64,000 bases of DNA, taken from positions 2,450,501 to 2,514,500 of the forward strand of contig NC_069083.1 in assembly GCF_947172395.1 (NCBI RefSeq). The letters run 5' to 3'. Positions 47,617 through 60,136 of this stretch are shown piece by piece. The DNA comes from Bicyclus anynana (lineage: Eukaryota > Arthropoda > Insecta > Lepidoptera > Nymphalidae). The notes beneath the pieces are model-generated. The model searched no databases. It was not told where the DNA came from and saw only the letters and a program-made list of their open reading frames with translations. Within the stretch, counting starts at the first letter, position 1; the number at the start of each line of letters is the position of its first letter. The position numbers and the translations under genes are program-made.

Positions 47617-47902
47617 TCACTGCTGAGCTCGAGTCTCCTCTCAGAATGAGAGATTAGGTTAATAGTCCACCACGCTGGCCCAATGCGGATTGGCAGACTT
47701 CACACACACAGAGAATTAAGAAAATTCTCTGTGTGTGTGTGTGTGTGTGCAGGATTCCTCACGATGTTTGAGACACGTGATATTTATTTTCTTAAAATGC
47801 ACATAGCTGAAAAGTTGGAGGTGCATGCCCCGGACCGGATTCGAACCCACACCCTCCGGAATCGGAGGCAGAGACCATATCCACTGGGCTATCACGGCTC
47901 AC
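47617..47902 (-). mobile_element. SINE family 2, full length with expanded (GT)n
   Basis: Complete minus-strand copy: head GAGCCGTGATAGCCCAGTGG, B box GGTTCGAATCC, full body and 3' end. The consensus GCGTGTGTG segment has grown into a pure dinucleotide run on the plus strand at about 47730-47749, a microsatellite arising inside a SINE. Confidence 0.95.
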
Positions 47903-48165
47903 TACGTTCACTCACCTACTTTTTATTTAACTAATTGTGATGTTGGTATGTGTGTTGTCGTCCTCGTTGGTCCTGCGATCCAACTTCCAAGTGTGACTTA
48001 GTATTTGTAGATTCAGTTCATGGAGTCCTGGGTTAGATTCCGCACTCGAGGTATAAAATACTAAGCTGTTCTTTGTTTCTAGATATTTTAGTGCAAACTC
48101 TTAGTTTAGAGTTGGCAACTTGTGATATATATTGCTTGCAACATTTTATAAAAGTAGTATTATGA

Positions 48166-48205
48166 ACTAGCGGATGCCCGCGACTTCATCCGTCCTTACG
48201 AGTAG
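48166..48205 (+). repeat. family D scrap (5' end)
   Basis: AACTAGCGGATGCCCGCGAC followed by TTCATCCGTCC. Only the first 40 bases of the family are present. Confidence 0.65.
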
Positions 48206-48225
48206 TTCTCCCTATCGCAAATTGC

Positions 48226-48360
48226 GTTATATGCATTTTATGTAATTAAATATATCACGAGTCTCAAACGGTGAATTAAAAACATCGACAGCCTAACCCC
48301 TCACATTCTGTGAGAGACTCGTGCTCAACAATGAGCCGATTATGGGTTGTTAATGATAAT
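48226..48360 (+). mobile_element. SINE family 2, fragment
   Basis: GCATTTTATGTAATTAAATA, CACGAGTCTCAAACGGTGAA, CCTAACCCCTCACATTCTG and GAGCCGATTATGGGTTG: body and end with a central deletion. Confidence 0.85.
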
Positions 48361-48424
48361 GCTAAATAATTGGACTAAGTGATTTGGGGCCTTTGTACCT
48401 GCTACCTAGTGTCTACCTTCCAAA

Positions 48425-48630
48425 GTTTTTTTTTATTCTTTACAAGTTAGCCCGTGACTACAATCTCACGGTAAGTGATGATGCAATCTAAGTAGGAAGC
48501 AGGCTAATTTATTAGGAGGAGGATGAAAATCCACACCTCCTTCGGCTTCTACACGACATCGAACCGGCATCGAAGTCGCTTGGCGGTACGTCTTTGTCGG
48601 TAGGGTGGTAACTAGCCACGGCCGAAGCCA
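48425..48630 (-). mobile_element. SINE family 1, 5'-truncated
   Basis: Minus-strand body and 3' end (AGGAGGTGTGGATTTTCATCC, CCGCCAAGCGACTTCG, GGCTTCGGCCGTGGCTAG). The T-run at its left is the inverted A tail. There is no head. Confidence 0.92.
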
Positions 48631-48639
48631 AAAACGTTA

Positions 48640-51480
48640 CTACACTAAAAAAGCTACGGACCTTTGTACTTAATACCTAGTATATACCTTTCATTATGAT
48701 GCCGTCTCCATAGTTACCTACATATGATAGGAGCATTGGCCAACAAACTTTCAGCATTTATAAAACGACCTGACTCTACAACGAAACTGGATACTTTGTA
48801 GATAAATAAAACTGACGACTAGGCGGTGGCCAGTCAACTATAACGAAACATTTCCCACACAAACCTCCCCCCCCTAGAAACTCTTCCACGTATAAAATAA
48901 AACTTAACAAATGGGGGATGTGTAAAAAATTGTAATGAATAGCACTGCTTGCACTTAAACGGATTCAACGTTTTTTTTTTACCTACCACCTGATTAAGGA
49001 GCCTTTACATAAGGTTGCTCATCTATTAACAGCAATAAAGAATAAATTCATAAGAATGATACATCCTTTCATTTTAATTTTCAGTCGAATTTATATTACT
49101 TGTTTAAAACTTGATACCATTACCACATAAAATGGTATTACACAAAATAAAATGAGTATTTTATAAAACGCCTCACTGAAGAGTTACTTTCTTTGAAAGA
49201 GCTAATCACTGGAAGTTACCACTATCTATCTATCTATCTACTATCTTTCTATCTATCTATCAGATAGATTTAATTATTTTTGCGAGTGCCCTATGGGAGC
49301 TTTCTAAAAGCTGAATGTTTGTCAGCCTCAGTAAAGTAAAAAAAAAAATAGGTATCGTTTACGTAGCGTTAATGTTTTTCTTACTGATTCTGTAAGTGCC
49401 GTAGGCTCCTTAATGGGACCTCAGTGGTATCACCGGGGGTTCTGAGCGAGGGCAGAAGCATTATCTGATGGGCCTGAAGGCAGAAGCAGAAGATGTGGGC
49501 GGAACGACTCTCTAAGGGACATCCTCTGAGACTCTGATGAATGAGAATGAGAAATGAGAATGTCAATGTCGCCACGGCAACGGAGAAACACCAGTGTGAA
49601 CGGGCTATTAGTCCTTTCAGAAAATGAAAACCACTAAAGTTGTATGTCATTTATTGGTTTTCTATAAAAGTGTGTTATTTTTTTTAATAAAGATACAATA
49701 TATAATGTACTAATGTCAATCAAGCCCTGTACATTTTTCAAACAATGATAAAGCGGGGTGAATTCCACGATTTTACACTTTGATGAACATTTTCCCCAAA
49801 ACCAATCATTCCATTTTGAACTCTATGTTTATAATATGCCAAAATTAAAACGTCACTAACAACGAAGTTGCCATGGGAACGAACGATGACACAGCGCTGT
49901 AACTTTACAGAATGCAGGGGCTGATATAAATGTCTAGTTGAAACATTCGCTAAATTGCTCCACAACTTTCATGTTCGATTCGACGTGAACTAGTTTGTCA
50001 AATGCACCTGCCAAGTGCCAACCAGATTGTAAGTGTACTGCAGCACTATTGCAGTCTACAAAGCATGTATATTCCCACAGAAGCCATTCAACTTGCTCCG
50101 TGTAAGGCAATACCTTCTAAAGCAGTTCTAAAGCTGGCACACAGCTTGAGCAAGAAAACAGCATAAAGTTTGCCAACACTGGAGCAATTTGAGCGTTCTT
50201 TTTTATGCTCGATACGTATAAACTCTAAATATTATTAAAGAACCTTTTACATTTACCGATGAATGTATGAAATATATTATTGCAAACAAGCAGCACATTT
50301 ATTGATTTAAATTAAAACCTAATTTGATGTAGGTACATACAAATTCTTTACATAGTATAAAAAAAACTTTTAAACAACGCAACCGATTTTAATGCGGCTC
50401 TCAACAATAGTTAAAGTAATTCAAGAATAAGTTTTATTTATACGTGTGGTTTAATAAAAATGACATTGTTTAGGGTTTCCACGCGGACGAAATCCTATTT
50501 AGAGAGATAGAAGAAGAAGTCATTCGAATAAAAATCAATCATATTACAAACAGTATGACAATGTTAAATTACATTGAGATAACAAGAGATTTCAGTATAG
50601 TAATACTATACTAAGATATAAAAAAATGAATGAATCTTTAAGAAAAATAAATTTACATACAGCTTGTAATAAATTCAACACTACATGCGAGACATGAACA
50701 AGAATGTAATGTGAAGTCTTTATACCGCCATAATTCAAGATGAAAAAAATACAAATTCTGACGCCTGTATGATCTACGTAACGCCCACAGCACATAGTCA
50801 AGAAAATTATGTTACTTAGATTTTGATTTTAAACAAAAGTCAGAAGTATCACTAACCTAGTCATTTGTAATAAACAGTTTAAGTTAAGAAGATACTCAGA
50901 TGAAAGTATCTTGAGATTTTGTTGATTCATTCATAATTACAATAGTAATAGTCACCGAACTATATGTGTATGTATTACTCTGAAGCACTTCTCGTATAAG
51001 TGCTCCTAAGGCCTCGTTCACGCAAGCTTTACGGTATGTTCGATTATACGCACATAATATTGTACGTAGGGCACTGGCTATTTGTGATAAAGCTCGTCCG
51101 CGGAAATACCTACCACCACCATGCATATTTCTGCCACCAACCAGCATTGCTGTTTCTGTCCGAAGATCTTATCACCCCTAAATGAACAAAAGAAGAAGTA
51201 AAGAAAGAAAGCTTGCAAAGAAAGAGCGGGAAGGTGCAATAAGTATATAAACTTATGGAAGGAATGATTTATGGTGCAAGTGCTTAAAGCAGAGTAGTAT
51301 TTGACTAACTCTCCGCAGCCTTAAAAAAGTTGTCTAAATAAACAAAAGCATGCGTGTGCAGAATCACCCTAAATGCAATGCTAGAATACGTCACAAAAGT
51401 GAATTGTTAAACAAAAATAAATAAACAAAAAATATGACTCGATTGCAATCTTACGGAGTCAAGCCGACTGATGTAAAGGG
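48640..51480. other. mostly unclassified DNA
   Basis: Holds a CTAT microsatellite at 49221-49270 and a GC-richer unique stretch at 49381-49640 (open on the minus strand, no recognised domain). The minus-strand frame at 51147-50896 begins MLVGGRNMHGGGRYFRGRAL with no family match I can name. No splice-supported exon was found. Confidence 0.45.
49221..49270 (+). repeat. (CTAT)n microsatellite
   Basis: Imperfect tetranucleotide run with two interruptions, ending in the self-complementary ATCTATCTATCAGATAGAT. Confidence 0.9.
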
Positions 51481-51660
51481 ATCCTAAAAGTATTTACGGC
51501 ACCGGCGGGGCAGAGTTATTGCCACCTTACCAGTGTATTAGACGAGTTATCTAGAAGGCGAATACTAAACCACTTTTTGCACCCGACTCGGCGAGTGAAT
51601 GTGGTCAAAGACTCGCCTTGCGTTGCAGTTTTTGTACAACGTGGGACTGATTGTCTGTTT
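51465..51660. other. GC-rich unexplained patch
   Basis: A compact CG-rich stretch (for example TTACGGCACCGGCGGGGCAG and CACCCGACTCGGCGAGTG) in AT-rich surroundings. It contains a short palindromic GACTCG-GCGAGT motif. It is not a tRNA, snRNA or rRNA that I can recognise. It may be part of a transposon. Confidence 0.3.
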
Positions 51661-53310
51661 AATAATATAAAAAGCATCAAAGAAACTGTCAGCTAGTGCC
51701 TGTTGTACTTGAAGTTTTGAATTAATGGCCACGCTATGTTAATGTCTTAAGGGTGTCCGAACGAAAATTGGACGAAGTGAATTGTAACTGCTTTGGCAGC
51801 ACGAAAAGCAAATGAAGAAGAGGCACAGGCCTATAAATGCCTCATGTATGCATATGAGAATATTTTAGTTCCTCTACCTGTGATACGAGTCTTTAAATAT
51901 TAGTATTTTTAATCGACAAAAATAGAGGTTATTAAGTCTAAGATAATCGCATACCGAAACATTTCGATTTCTTTATGCCAGATTATATTTGTCAATAGAT
52001 TTAATCCAAAGGAATTACAGATTCTGTATTCAATATAATGATTGATGTACCTAATCTGAACAACGAGAACGTCTTTTAATGTAAAATAAAAATTCTCTAA
52101 GGAATGATCTATAGTAAAATATATTATAGTTTTAACATTTATTGGTTCAATAAATAACCCTTCTGATGAAAACTCCCTGATATACATATTATTGAAAATT
52201 TATGAAATTTTTGATTTTAACCTTTTCATCGATTGTATGATTCAAACAATGTTTGGAACAAAAATGTACTAACACACAAAAACATCTATAATAATTAATA
52301 TTCATTTCACTCTCATCAAAAATACGAAAATCTCCTTGAACTCGTCAAATGTTGTCGCGTTTGAAATTCATACAAACGAAAACAACATATTGTTATTCCG
52401 ATGTCAACGGGTTTAGCTGAAATCATAATATGATTAGCCTTATTTGTTTTGCGCGGTCAGGATCTTGAAAAAAATCGATGGAATAAATGTATTACAAAAA
52501 GCTTACGAAAGCAATCCTCAAAGGGTGTCCAAATATTTTTATACATTGCGAATTTCATAATGAATTCAACACTTTATTATAACAATAACGAAAACCTCAA
52601 TCTATGCAAGATTTTAGATCTCAGGAGAGCTTTTGACTTAGCTACCACTTACCATTGCAAAAGCTAGATCTAAAATACCGGGCAAATTCTTAGATCTGTT
52701 GAAATACTTGTACGAAAATCAATTAAATATTGTGAACTGAGACGATGCAATATCTAACCATTGTAGATTACAATATAGCGTGCATCAAGGTAGACTAACC
52801 TCTCTAAAACTTTTTAGTCAACGACTGAGGAGTTTAGAAGTGCCAAAGCTGTCTGGCTTTTATAAACGTAGCATGGCGGGCTCATAAATATCATAAGTTG
52901 AGTTTTTCAATCAAGTGTCTTGGTATTTTTAAATTTTAATTTATATTCGAAGGTGTTAAAAATATTTATTCCTAACTTTGTAATATGTACCTAGCCTGTT
53001 ATCATTTTTATTTTGTTAAGATGAAATAACTGCTGAAAAACAAACAAAGACTCATTTTTACTGAATCAATGGTTACAGCAAAACAATGGGTTCAGGATGT
53101 TATTGAATTTACAAATAATTTTTCAGGATATTTTTTGCTCAAGAACGAATTTTACAAAAAAGGTTACAAAAAACGCCAACGTTATTATCCTTGCTGACAC
53201 ACCTGCGTGCCTGCTCTATCGTTATCTTGAATATTTTAGCATGTAAAGTGAATTTGCCGACGCTTCTGTATTAATAAATTATGTATTTTTACAGATACAG
53301 CAGTCTATGA
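51660..53310. other. AT-rich DNA, no gene seen
   Basis: Small open frames at 51909-52187 (minus) and 52449-52667 (plus) lack any family or splice signal. Confidence 0.5.
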
Positions 53311-53312
53311 AG

Positions 53313-53535
53313 ACTAGCGGACGCCCGCGACTTCGTCCGCGTAAAATTAGTTTTTTTAGGAATCCCTCGGAAACCATGGATTTTTCCGGGATGAAAAGTA
53401 GCCTATATGTTAATCCAGAATAAAATCTATTTCCATTCCAAATTTCATCCAAATCGCTTTAGCAGCCGCAGCGTAAAGGAGGAACAAACATACACACACA
53501 CACACAAACTTTCGTCTTTAAAATATTAGTGTGAT
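53313..53535 (+). repeat. family D repeat, full length
   Basis: ACTAGCGGACGCCCGCGAC start; contains TTCCATTCCAAATTTCATCC and a short (CA)n before the end TTTAAAATATTAGTGTGAT. The CCCTA-rich tract begins just beyond it. Confidence 0.88.
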
Positions 53536-53572
53536 AGCGGTCATGCTTTCGCTTTCGCTTACTTATGTACAC

Positions 53573-53932
53573 ATCTTCCCTACCCCTACCTTACCCTACT
53601 GCCTACCTAACCTACCCAACCCTACTGTGCCCCTACTTTTCCGTTACCCTACCGCTAACCCTAACCCTACCCTACCCCTTCCTTACCTCTACCCTACCCT
53701 TACCCTACCCCTACCTTACCCGTACCCTACCCGTACTCTACCCTACCCGTACCCTACCCTACTCGTACCCTACACCTTCCCTGCCCTAACTCTATCCTAC
53801 CCTTCCCCTTCCCTATCGTACCCCTACCTCTACCCTACCCCTACACACCCCTACCCTACCCTAACCTACTCGTACCCTACACCTTCCCTACCTTACCCCT
53901 ACCCTTCCCCTACCTTTAGCAAAATCGGTCCT
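53573..53932 (+). repeat. CCCTA-rich simple repeat tract (~360 bp)
   Basis: Irregular CCCTA, CCTAC and CCGTAC units, almost free of G on this strand. The 136-codon frame through it (Tyr/Pro/Thr/Leu repeats) is compositional, not a gene. Family E copies carry short versions of the same tract, so it probably expanded from one of them. It is not the insect telomere repeat (CCTAA). Confidence 0.9.
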
Positions 53933-53984
53933 GCCCTTTGAGCGTGGTGCGATGACCAAAGGGCTATTTCCCAAGAAACTAAAG

Positions 53985-54137
53985 AGGGGTAATCTCTGGA
54001 TCTACTGGACCGATTTAAAAAATTCTTTTACCAGTAGTAAGCTACGTTATTTGCAAGTGTCATAGGCTATGTTTGATCCCCATATTCACACGGGAACGGG
54101 AACTACGTAATTGAAAGCGCGGGGCGTCATGTAGCGG
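53985..54137 (-). repeat. family C repeat, diverged
   Basis: Minus-strand order retained: GCGGGGCGTCATGTAGC side, ACGGGAACGGGAACTACG, CATAGGCTATGTTTGATCC and CTACTGGACCGATTTAAAA. Confidence 0.65.
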
Positions 54138-54519
54138 AATTTCTGCGTCTTTTAGAAATTTTGTATTATCTCCGAAACTATTTAACTAATTAACATACTA
54201 TAAAGGGCAAATCTTATCTCCATAATATCCTTGTGATTATTAAATAATTTATTTTGATAAGGATTTAAGTTAAGTAGCATAAATAATGACGCAAACCTAA
54301 GTATATAAAATTATTAATTTTTAAAACACAAAAGGTACTATATCTGCTAATATATAGAAGATAGATATATGGTGTCATGGACTTTTTTGTAGAACTTTTA
54401 AAGATACATAAAGCCTTCATACATTAATTTCAATTTTACACAATGGTTAAGGCAGCGCATGCAAATAAGTCTGCTTAAGAGGATTTTCGGTCCGACCTGT
54501 ATGACAAAAACTGTGTTAA

Positions 54520-54704
54520 CTCGGCTAATATATATGATACCAGTATAAAATATATAGCCTATAGCACTCTCCGATAATGTAGCATTCTACTGGTGAAAGA
54601 ATTTTTAAAATCGGACCAGTAGTTCCGAAGATTACCCCATTTAAAAAATGTGACAAACTTACAAACTTACAAACTTTACCTCTTTATAATATTAGTATAG
54701 ATTT
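54520..54704 (+). repeat. family C repeat, diverged
   Basis: AAAATATATAGCCTATAGC, TGGTGAAAGAATTTTTAAAA, TCGGACCAGTAGTTCCG and TTTATAATATTAGTATAGAT. The head is replaced by unrelated sequence. Confidence 0.72.
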
Positions 54705-56585
54705 TTCATCGATATATTGAGATACCTACTCCATTATCATTTTCAGCCGATGAAGTCCACTGTTGGACTCTAGTAAATACTTCCTAAAACGCTCTTGGAC
54801 CGTCTGCGCTCGACCAATCGGCTTTCCGATGCTAAGTGGCTATTCCATCACCTTTGGACCCCAACATCCAACAGCTCTTAAAACTATGCACCCCGCATTG
54901 CCTTTTTGTCTGAGTGATATGAATTATACATTTAGGAATAGGTAAAATATCTGATGTGCTTACATAAATCAATAAATATCCCGAGATAAACACCGCCACG
55001 TGATCTGATGATAAGCACTGTGGAAAAAAAGGTCCCAGTTGTTTAGTATACAATGAATTTTAAAAGCACTATGAAAGTCAATACGTGTCAGTTACAGAGA
55101 TCCATAATTCTGCGATTCAAATATTGAGCAATGACGCAGTGCGGTGCGCACGGTTAATATTAATGTTGAATATAAAGCAGCTGAAACTGTACCCACATCA
55201 CATCAGCATCTCATTTGGGACACCAACAATGTAGCACAAGTTGCTAGGGGAAAAAAAACAGCGAGCTTGCTACTAAATGCAACTTTGTATTTTAATATAC
55301 TGTAAATCAATATGTTGAAAGTGAAAGATGATTGTAGAATATGTTAATTTTTAACTGACTCCAAAAAAATGAGGAGGTTCTCACTACAAGATGTATGTTT
55401 TTTAATGTTTGTTACCAAATAACTTGACATTTATTAACTAATTTTGAAAATTATTTTTTGTTTGAAAGAGTATACTTCCAGATTGGTCTCATTTCATTTT
55501 CATAAAAATCAGTTTAGTGATTTTGTGTTAAAATCAAATTAACTTTGAAGTGGGTTAATTTTTATATTAAAAAGATTATTTCGGATTATATCAATTGATG
55601 TAGAATATAGGACGTAACAAAAGTTAAAAGTAAAAGGGGTTCTAAATAATCTCATAGACAAAGTTTGATAGTAAATGATAGATCGCTTTTTATTGGTGTG
55701 ACGTAGACGTGACGTAATTCAATCATAAAAATGCAAATTAAAATAACCTCTCAATTGATTTAGAACCAGAAATTTGATGATAATGATGATGAACCGACTT
55801 GGGGTACATGCAAAAAAAATTGAAGTATGAGCCTATAAATAAGAATAAATTCTAGCATGAAATAAAAAGGTTACAAATTGTGAAACCAAACCAATTTTGT
55901 ATGTACGAGTATAGTATTAATAATGAAACGGAATTTCTATTTCAAAGTCTAAAAATTATTTTTGCAGAGATCCTCTAAAAACCTCTTACTGGTTTAACGA
56001 GTTTAACGAATCATTTATAGCAATAAGACTTCACAAATTCAAAAGCGGCTAACAAAACGGCCCACTTGGAGTAAAGATATACATTCATATATGAAAGAAG
56101 ACAAATGCAAATAGCGATACCTGCAAATAGAAATAAATCAATGCAAAAGAGAAAACAAGAAACTCGCCGTGGACTGAATTCCTTGTGATTTAATTTAACC
56201 TCGTAACAGAAATGAAAAGAATACCTACCCCGAATCGTGAATTACAGTTTAAAGTTGCAATTTATTTCGAATATAATTCTTAACAAGTATATAAATCTTA
56301 CAGGTAAGTTAGTAACAATGCCGCAACTTTGCGCATAAAATTTTGTTATGTCTTAAACATAGCGAAAGGAAATATTAAATAACTGCCCGATGCAGGAAGT
56401 TTTTTGCTTCCTTGTCTATTAATGCATAACTAGGACTTGGAATCTGGATTCCGGCATCTGTCTCTTCTATTAGACACCGACGATTTCTGCAGTCGAAGTA
56501 AGACTATCAATATATTTTTAAATTAAACTAAATATCTCTTTTCTAATACAAAGTTACGTCTCTTTTCTAACCAAATTCTCTTTAT
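54705..56585. other. no gene seen; one family P scrap
   Basis: 55350-55400 (TTTTTAACTGACTCC...GAGGAGGTTCTC) is a diverged family P end. 55120-55250 is GC-richer without an exon. Confidence 0.5.
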
Positions 56586-56588
56586 TTT

Positions 56589-57300
56589 AACCGACTTCCA
56601 AAAAGGAGGAGGTTCTACGTTCGGCTGTAGGTATGTCTTTTTTTTCGATTATTCATTCATCGTAATGTTATCGCCGTTTAGTGTTAGAAATAGTAGTCTG
56701 TGACGGATATGACGTCGCACGATCTCATGTTAGGAGTTGGCTTTAGTGTGCTCGTGGCGTTCGAACCGTCCACATCTATTGTTGTGTAATTCTTTATGGG
56801 TTACTTGGAATAGGCGGGGAGAGTGACTTGAGTGGAAAAGGGGAGTGTTAGTCGACTGTCAAAGGATCCTTTAACCCTACACACATCGTTCACAAGTACG
56901 TGACTCCACTCAAGGTCATTCTCTGCCATTCTAGGGTGTTATTTCGGTTACAGTTTGATTTGTTAATTAAGTTGTCCTGACAAGTGTTGTGAATCATAAC
57001 CTTTGTTCGACATTAGTTTTCTTATATTTGTAATCACCTTTTGAGTCCTATAGTACCGTCATCTCTAAAAAACATTTGAATCTTACTTGTAATCGTAGTT
57101 AGTAAATTAGTCCTAACTTCTAAGTGCATCATAAAGAAACTATATTAGACTGTTTTATTAGGAATAATATATTAATTGATTATGAAACACGGCTAAAACT
57201 CACGTGATATTACGTCGGAGTATGCCCGACTAGTTTCGAACCCATACGGGGCCCTTAGTCATGAGCTGGTTCTTGCATCGCGGCACGATCCAAAGGAATA
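56589..57300. repeat. composite repeat region (families P and S)
   Basis: 56589-56660 is the family P end (ACCGACTTCCAAAAAGGAGG). 57208-57290 carries GTCGGAGTATGCCCGACTAG and TTTCGAACCCATACGGGGC, phrases I associate with large lepidopteran repeats. The intervening sequence, with a CG-rich patch at 56690-56900, is probably one old element. Confidence 0.5.
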
Positions 57301-57406
57301 ATATACTTTTCGCAAACATGCTTGGAAATTAGAGCATTATTTTGACCACCTTCTATGTGATAAATCAAACTTGCTGAACTGGTCGAGCAGCGGCCGGCAA
57401 AGGTTT

Positions 57407-57753
57407 TGACGGCCTCCGTGGCGCAGTGGTATGCGCGGTGGATTTACAAGACGGAGGTCCTGAGTTCGATCCCCGGCTGGGCAGATTGAGATTTTCGTAA
57501 TTTGTCCAGGTCTGGCTGGTGGGAGGCTTCGGCCGTGGCTAGTTACCACCCTACCGGCAAAGACGTACCGCCAAGCGATTTAGCGTTCCGGTACGATGCC
57601 GTGTAGAAACCGAAAGGGGTGTGGATTTTCATTCTCCTCCTAACAAGTTAGCCCGCTTCCATCTTAGACTGCATCATCACTTACCATCAGGTGAGATTGT
57701 AGTCAAGGGCTAACTTGTATTGTAAAGAATAAAAAAAAACAAAAAAAAAAAAA
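57407..57753 (+). mobile_element. SINE family 1, full length
   Basis: Reference copy for this window. It has a tRNA-like head (GACGGCCTCCGTGGCGCAG; A box TGGCGCAGTGG, B-box-like AGTTCGATCCC), the body (GGCTGGTGGGAGGCTTCGG, CCGCCAAGCGATTTAGCG, GGTGTGGATTTTCATTC), the 3' domain ACCATCAGGTGAGATTG and GGGCTAACTTGTA, and an A-rich tail. An antisense open frame of 70 codons is not a gene. Confidence 0.96.
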
Positions 57754-57759
57754 GTTGTA

Positions 57760-58205
57760 TGAAAATCCATATCTGTCGTGTTTAGCGGTCAAATGAATTA
57801 CTGTGTATAATCATATTTGTCGTGTAATTTATTTATTTTTTTGTAAATTTAACTCTGAATTTCTCGACGTTCGAAGTTTTATTTTACTTTATCTGAACTG
57901 TTAGCTAGTGAAAGTACATTCCGTATCAGTTGCAGAGTATTTGTCATTAACAAACAAACAGACAAACTAAATATTTGTGCGTACGATAAGCGTAGTGTCA
58001 TTATAATGAATGTCGAGCCGTAAACCAGGCACCGGCGTACGAGTAAATCAGATGGATTTAATAACAATGTAATGGGTCATTTATATATAAAAAGGATATG
58101 TGCATTCGCCTTTTTACACCAAGTACGTGATGGGGCAACAGATAATGTGTCCAACGTTCCGACGTTTTAGGGTTCCGTTCCTTTGAGGTCAAAAAGTATG
58201 AAAAA
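57760..58205. other. no gene or repeat recognised
   Basis: AT-rich. The minus-strand open frame at 57879-58067 is unsupported. Confidence 0.5.
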
Positions 58206-58207
58206 AA

Positions 58208-58475
58208 ATCAGTTGTCTGTAAAGTCGGTTTACTGGCGATAGTTCAACGTGACAACGTCATAAGAAAATACTGATAGTATGGTTGTATTTTTCAAAAGAA
58301 AATGTTCGTTTTTCTAAAATATTTTCATAGTCTTTATTGACCAGAATATACTTGATTTCTTGTAAAAAAGTTGGCAACCCTAGCTCGAGGGAACGACGCA
58401 TGGCGTCATCTTTTTTCGAGTGTGCAGCCGGCTCCATCGAATTATAAGACGTTGTCACGTCAAAAAAATCGTCGG
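58208..58475. mobile_element. MITE-like element (type K)
   Basis: The left side GTTCAACGTGACAACGTCATAA is mirrored on the right by TTATAAGACGTTGTCACGTC. Outer parts (CAGTTGTCTGTAAAGTCGG) are less symmetrical. The interior has a 66-codon open frame with no family signal. Confidence 0.5.
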
Positions 58476-59392
58476 AATCCTCATAGTATCATAGTCCCTC
58501 TACTTAATAGGGTGTTAAGGTAAATTATATTTAGAATATTAGTTGAATTCAATTTAAAATTTACTCCGTAACGGCTTAGTTTTCAAGCACTTTTGAGGGT
58601 CTGAAAAAACTGAAAGGCAATAACTAGTAAACAAAACTTGCTTGACGTAAAGTCACAGATAACATATAGACCATCATGGCGGACAGCGTTTTAGGACGTT
58701 TAATTGGATTAATGGGATATATACGAAATATATATATTTAAAATAAAAATTTGGGAGTATTTCAGTCTTAATAAATTAATATATTTTACGATTTAATACA
58801 ACGATAATAGATCTAACGAATTATAAATTTAAGACGTTTTTTAACTAGCCTATTACTACTATTAAAAATAAATATCCTACGGAACACCGTACTTAAGCCC
58901 TCACTCTACAATGAGTTTTGCAATTAATTTAGGGTCGTAGATACGTTGTTCTCGATTCTGCTAGCTAATGTAACGGAAAATAATAAACGCACTCCAACGT
59001 CCGCATACAAAGTGCACCGATCTTTAAATATCACGACACAAAAAAGTATTTATTACTTTTACTACATTGCAACAATTCGTGCCTTAATTACATGGATATC
59101 ATTAATGATGGTGCCGTTTCCAAACTATATACTTCGTCAGAATTAAAGTAGTATTTATTGAAATAATAACTAATATTCTCGCACATGTGGTTTTTGAAAA
59201 CAAAACCCGACTTCCGTTAAACATCCAGCTGTTACTAGACAATATAAAGTTATAATTAAACCAACCAAGCGGTAAACCCTTTACTGAAACAATAGTTAAA
59301 GTACATATGAACTTTCAAATAAAAATAACGTTAAATTAGTTTAACATTAATTAAATTATCGAAATTAAGAGTAAGTAAGTAAAATTAAACGG

Positions 59393-59431
59393 AGCTAAAG
59401 CTTTATGTTGCTTTAACATAAAGCTTGAGCT
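59393..59431. repeat. short hairpin, 17-bp stem
   Basis: Arms 59393-59409 and 59415-59431 (core GCTTTATGTT/AACATAAAGC) with one mismatch and a 5-nt loop. Probably a small MITE remnant. Confidence 0.7.
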
Positions 59432-59547
59432 AAAAGAAAATATATTTTTTTTTAATAAAAATTCAACTTTTAAATCACAAAAATGTTTCCACTAAACTAA
59501 AAAGCGTAAAATAACTGCCGTGCTGCCTTCAGATCATTTTGAAGGCT

Positions 59548-59858
59548 GTGCCAAGCCACTGGTGCCGTGGTTAGCTGCAGCTACGGACAATGAGGTCCAG
59601 GGTTTGAATCCCGGATCGGGCCAGCAAAAAAAATATGTTATTGGGATTTTTCTTCCAAAAGAAAATCTTAAAAGCAGCCTGTAGTTAGGAAGTCGGCGAA
59701 GTTGGTAAACCCCCCATGCCTCTACCGTCCCAACGGATTACGAGAGTGAGGGAATAGAGAGTGCGCCTGTGCGTGCTCACACACTTATGTTATAATACCT
59801 CCTTACATGATCAATTTCAAATAGAGATTAACCGCCGTGGCCGAAAAAAACATTTCAG
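59548..59858 (+). mobile_element. SINE family 3
   Basis: tRNA-like head TGGTGCCGTGGTTAGCTGC with B-box-like GTCCAGGGTTTGAATCCCGG, then GCCTGTAGTTAGGAAGTCGG, GAGTGAGGGAATAGAGAGTG, CCTGTGCGTGCTCACACAC and the end ACCGCCGTGGCCGAAA. It is a different lepidopteran SINE from families 1 and 2. A decayed scrap (CCTTGAGTTAGGAAGCTG) is at about 63280. Confidence 0.85.
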
Positions 59859-59954
59859 TCGGGAGAATATTATTATTATCTCTTATAATTACATAACACG
59901 TTCCAGTTTTTACTCTCTTGGAAGTATGTCGCGGCGAAGATTTTAGGCCTTATG

Positions 59955-60136
59955 GTGGGCGTCCATAGATCCGCATCGTATCGGACCCATCGCATCAAAC
60001 GGATCGCAATATTCTTTGTATATAAAGCCATACAAGTAGCTACGTCCACTAATCCGCATCTTACGCGCGAATCTACCGTAAGATTAAAAATCCGTTCAAT
60101 GCGATACGTACGATGCGTATCTGTGGACGCCTGCCT
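59955..60136. mobile_element. MITE type G, copy 2
   Basis: Left GGGCGTCCATAGATCCGC...ATCGCATCAAACGGAT is answered on the right by AAATCCGTTCAATGCGATAC...GGACGCCTGCC. About 180 bp. Open frames across it are not genes. Confidence 0.85.

Noticed and set aside
53573..53932. Interstitial telomere
   Set aside because: The insect telomere unit is TTAGG/CCTAA; the tract is mainly CCCTA with irregular CCGTA and CCTTA units.
53531..53941. 136-codon Tyr/Pro/Thr/Leu-repeat protein
   Set aside because: The frame exists only because a CCCTA-rich simple repeat has no stop codons in these frames.
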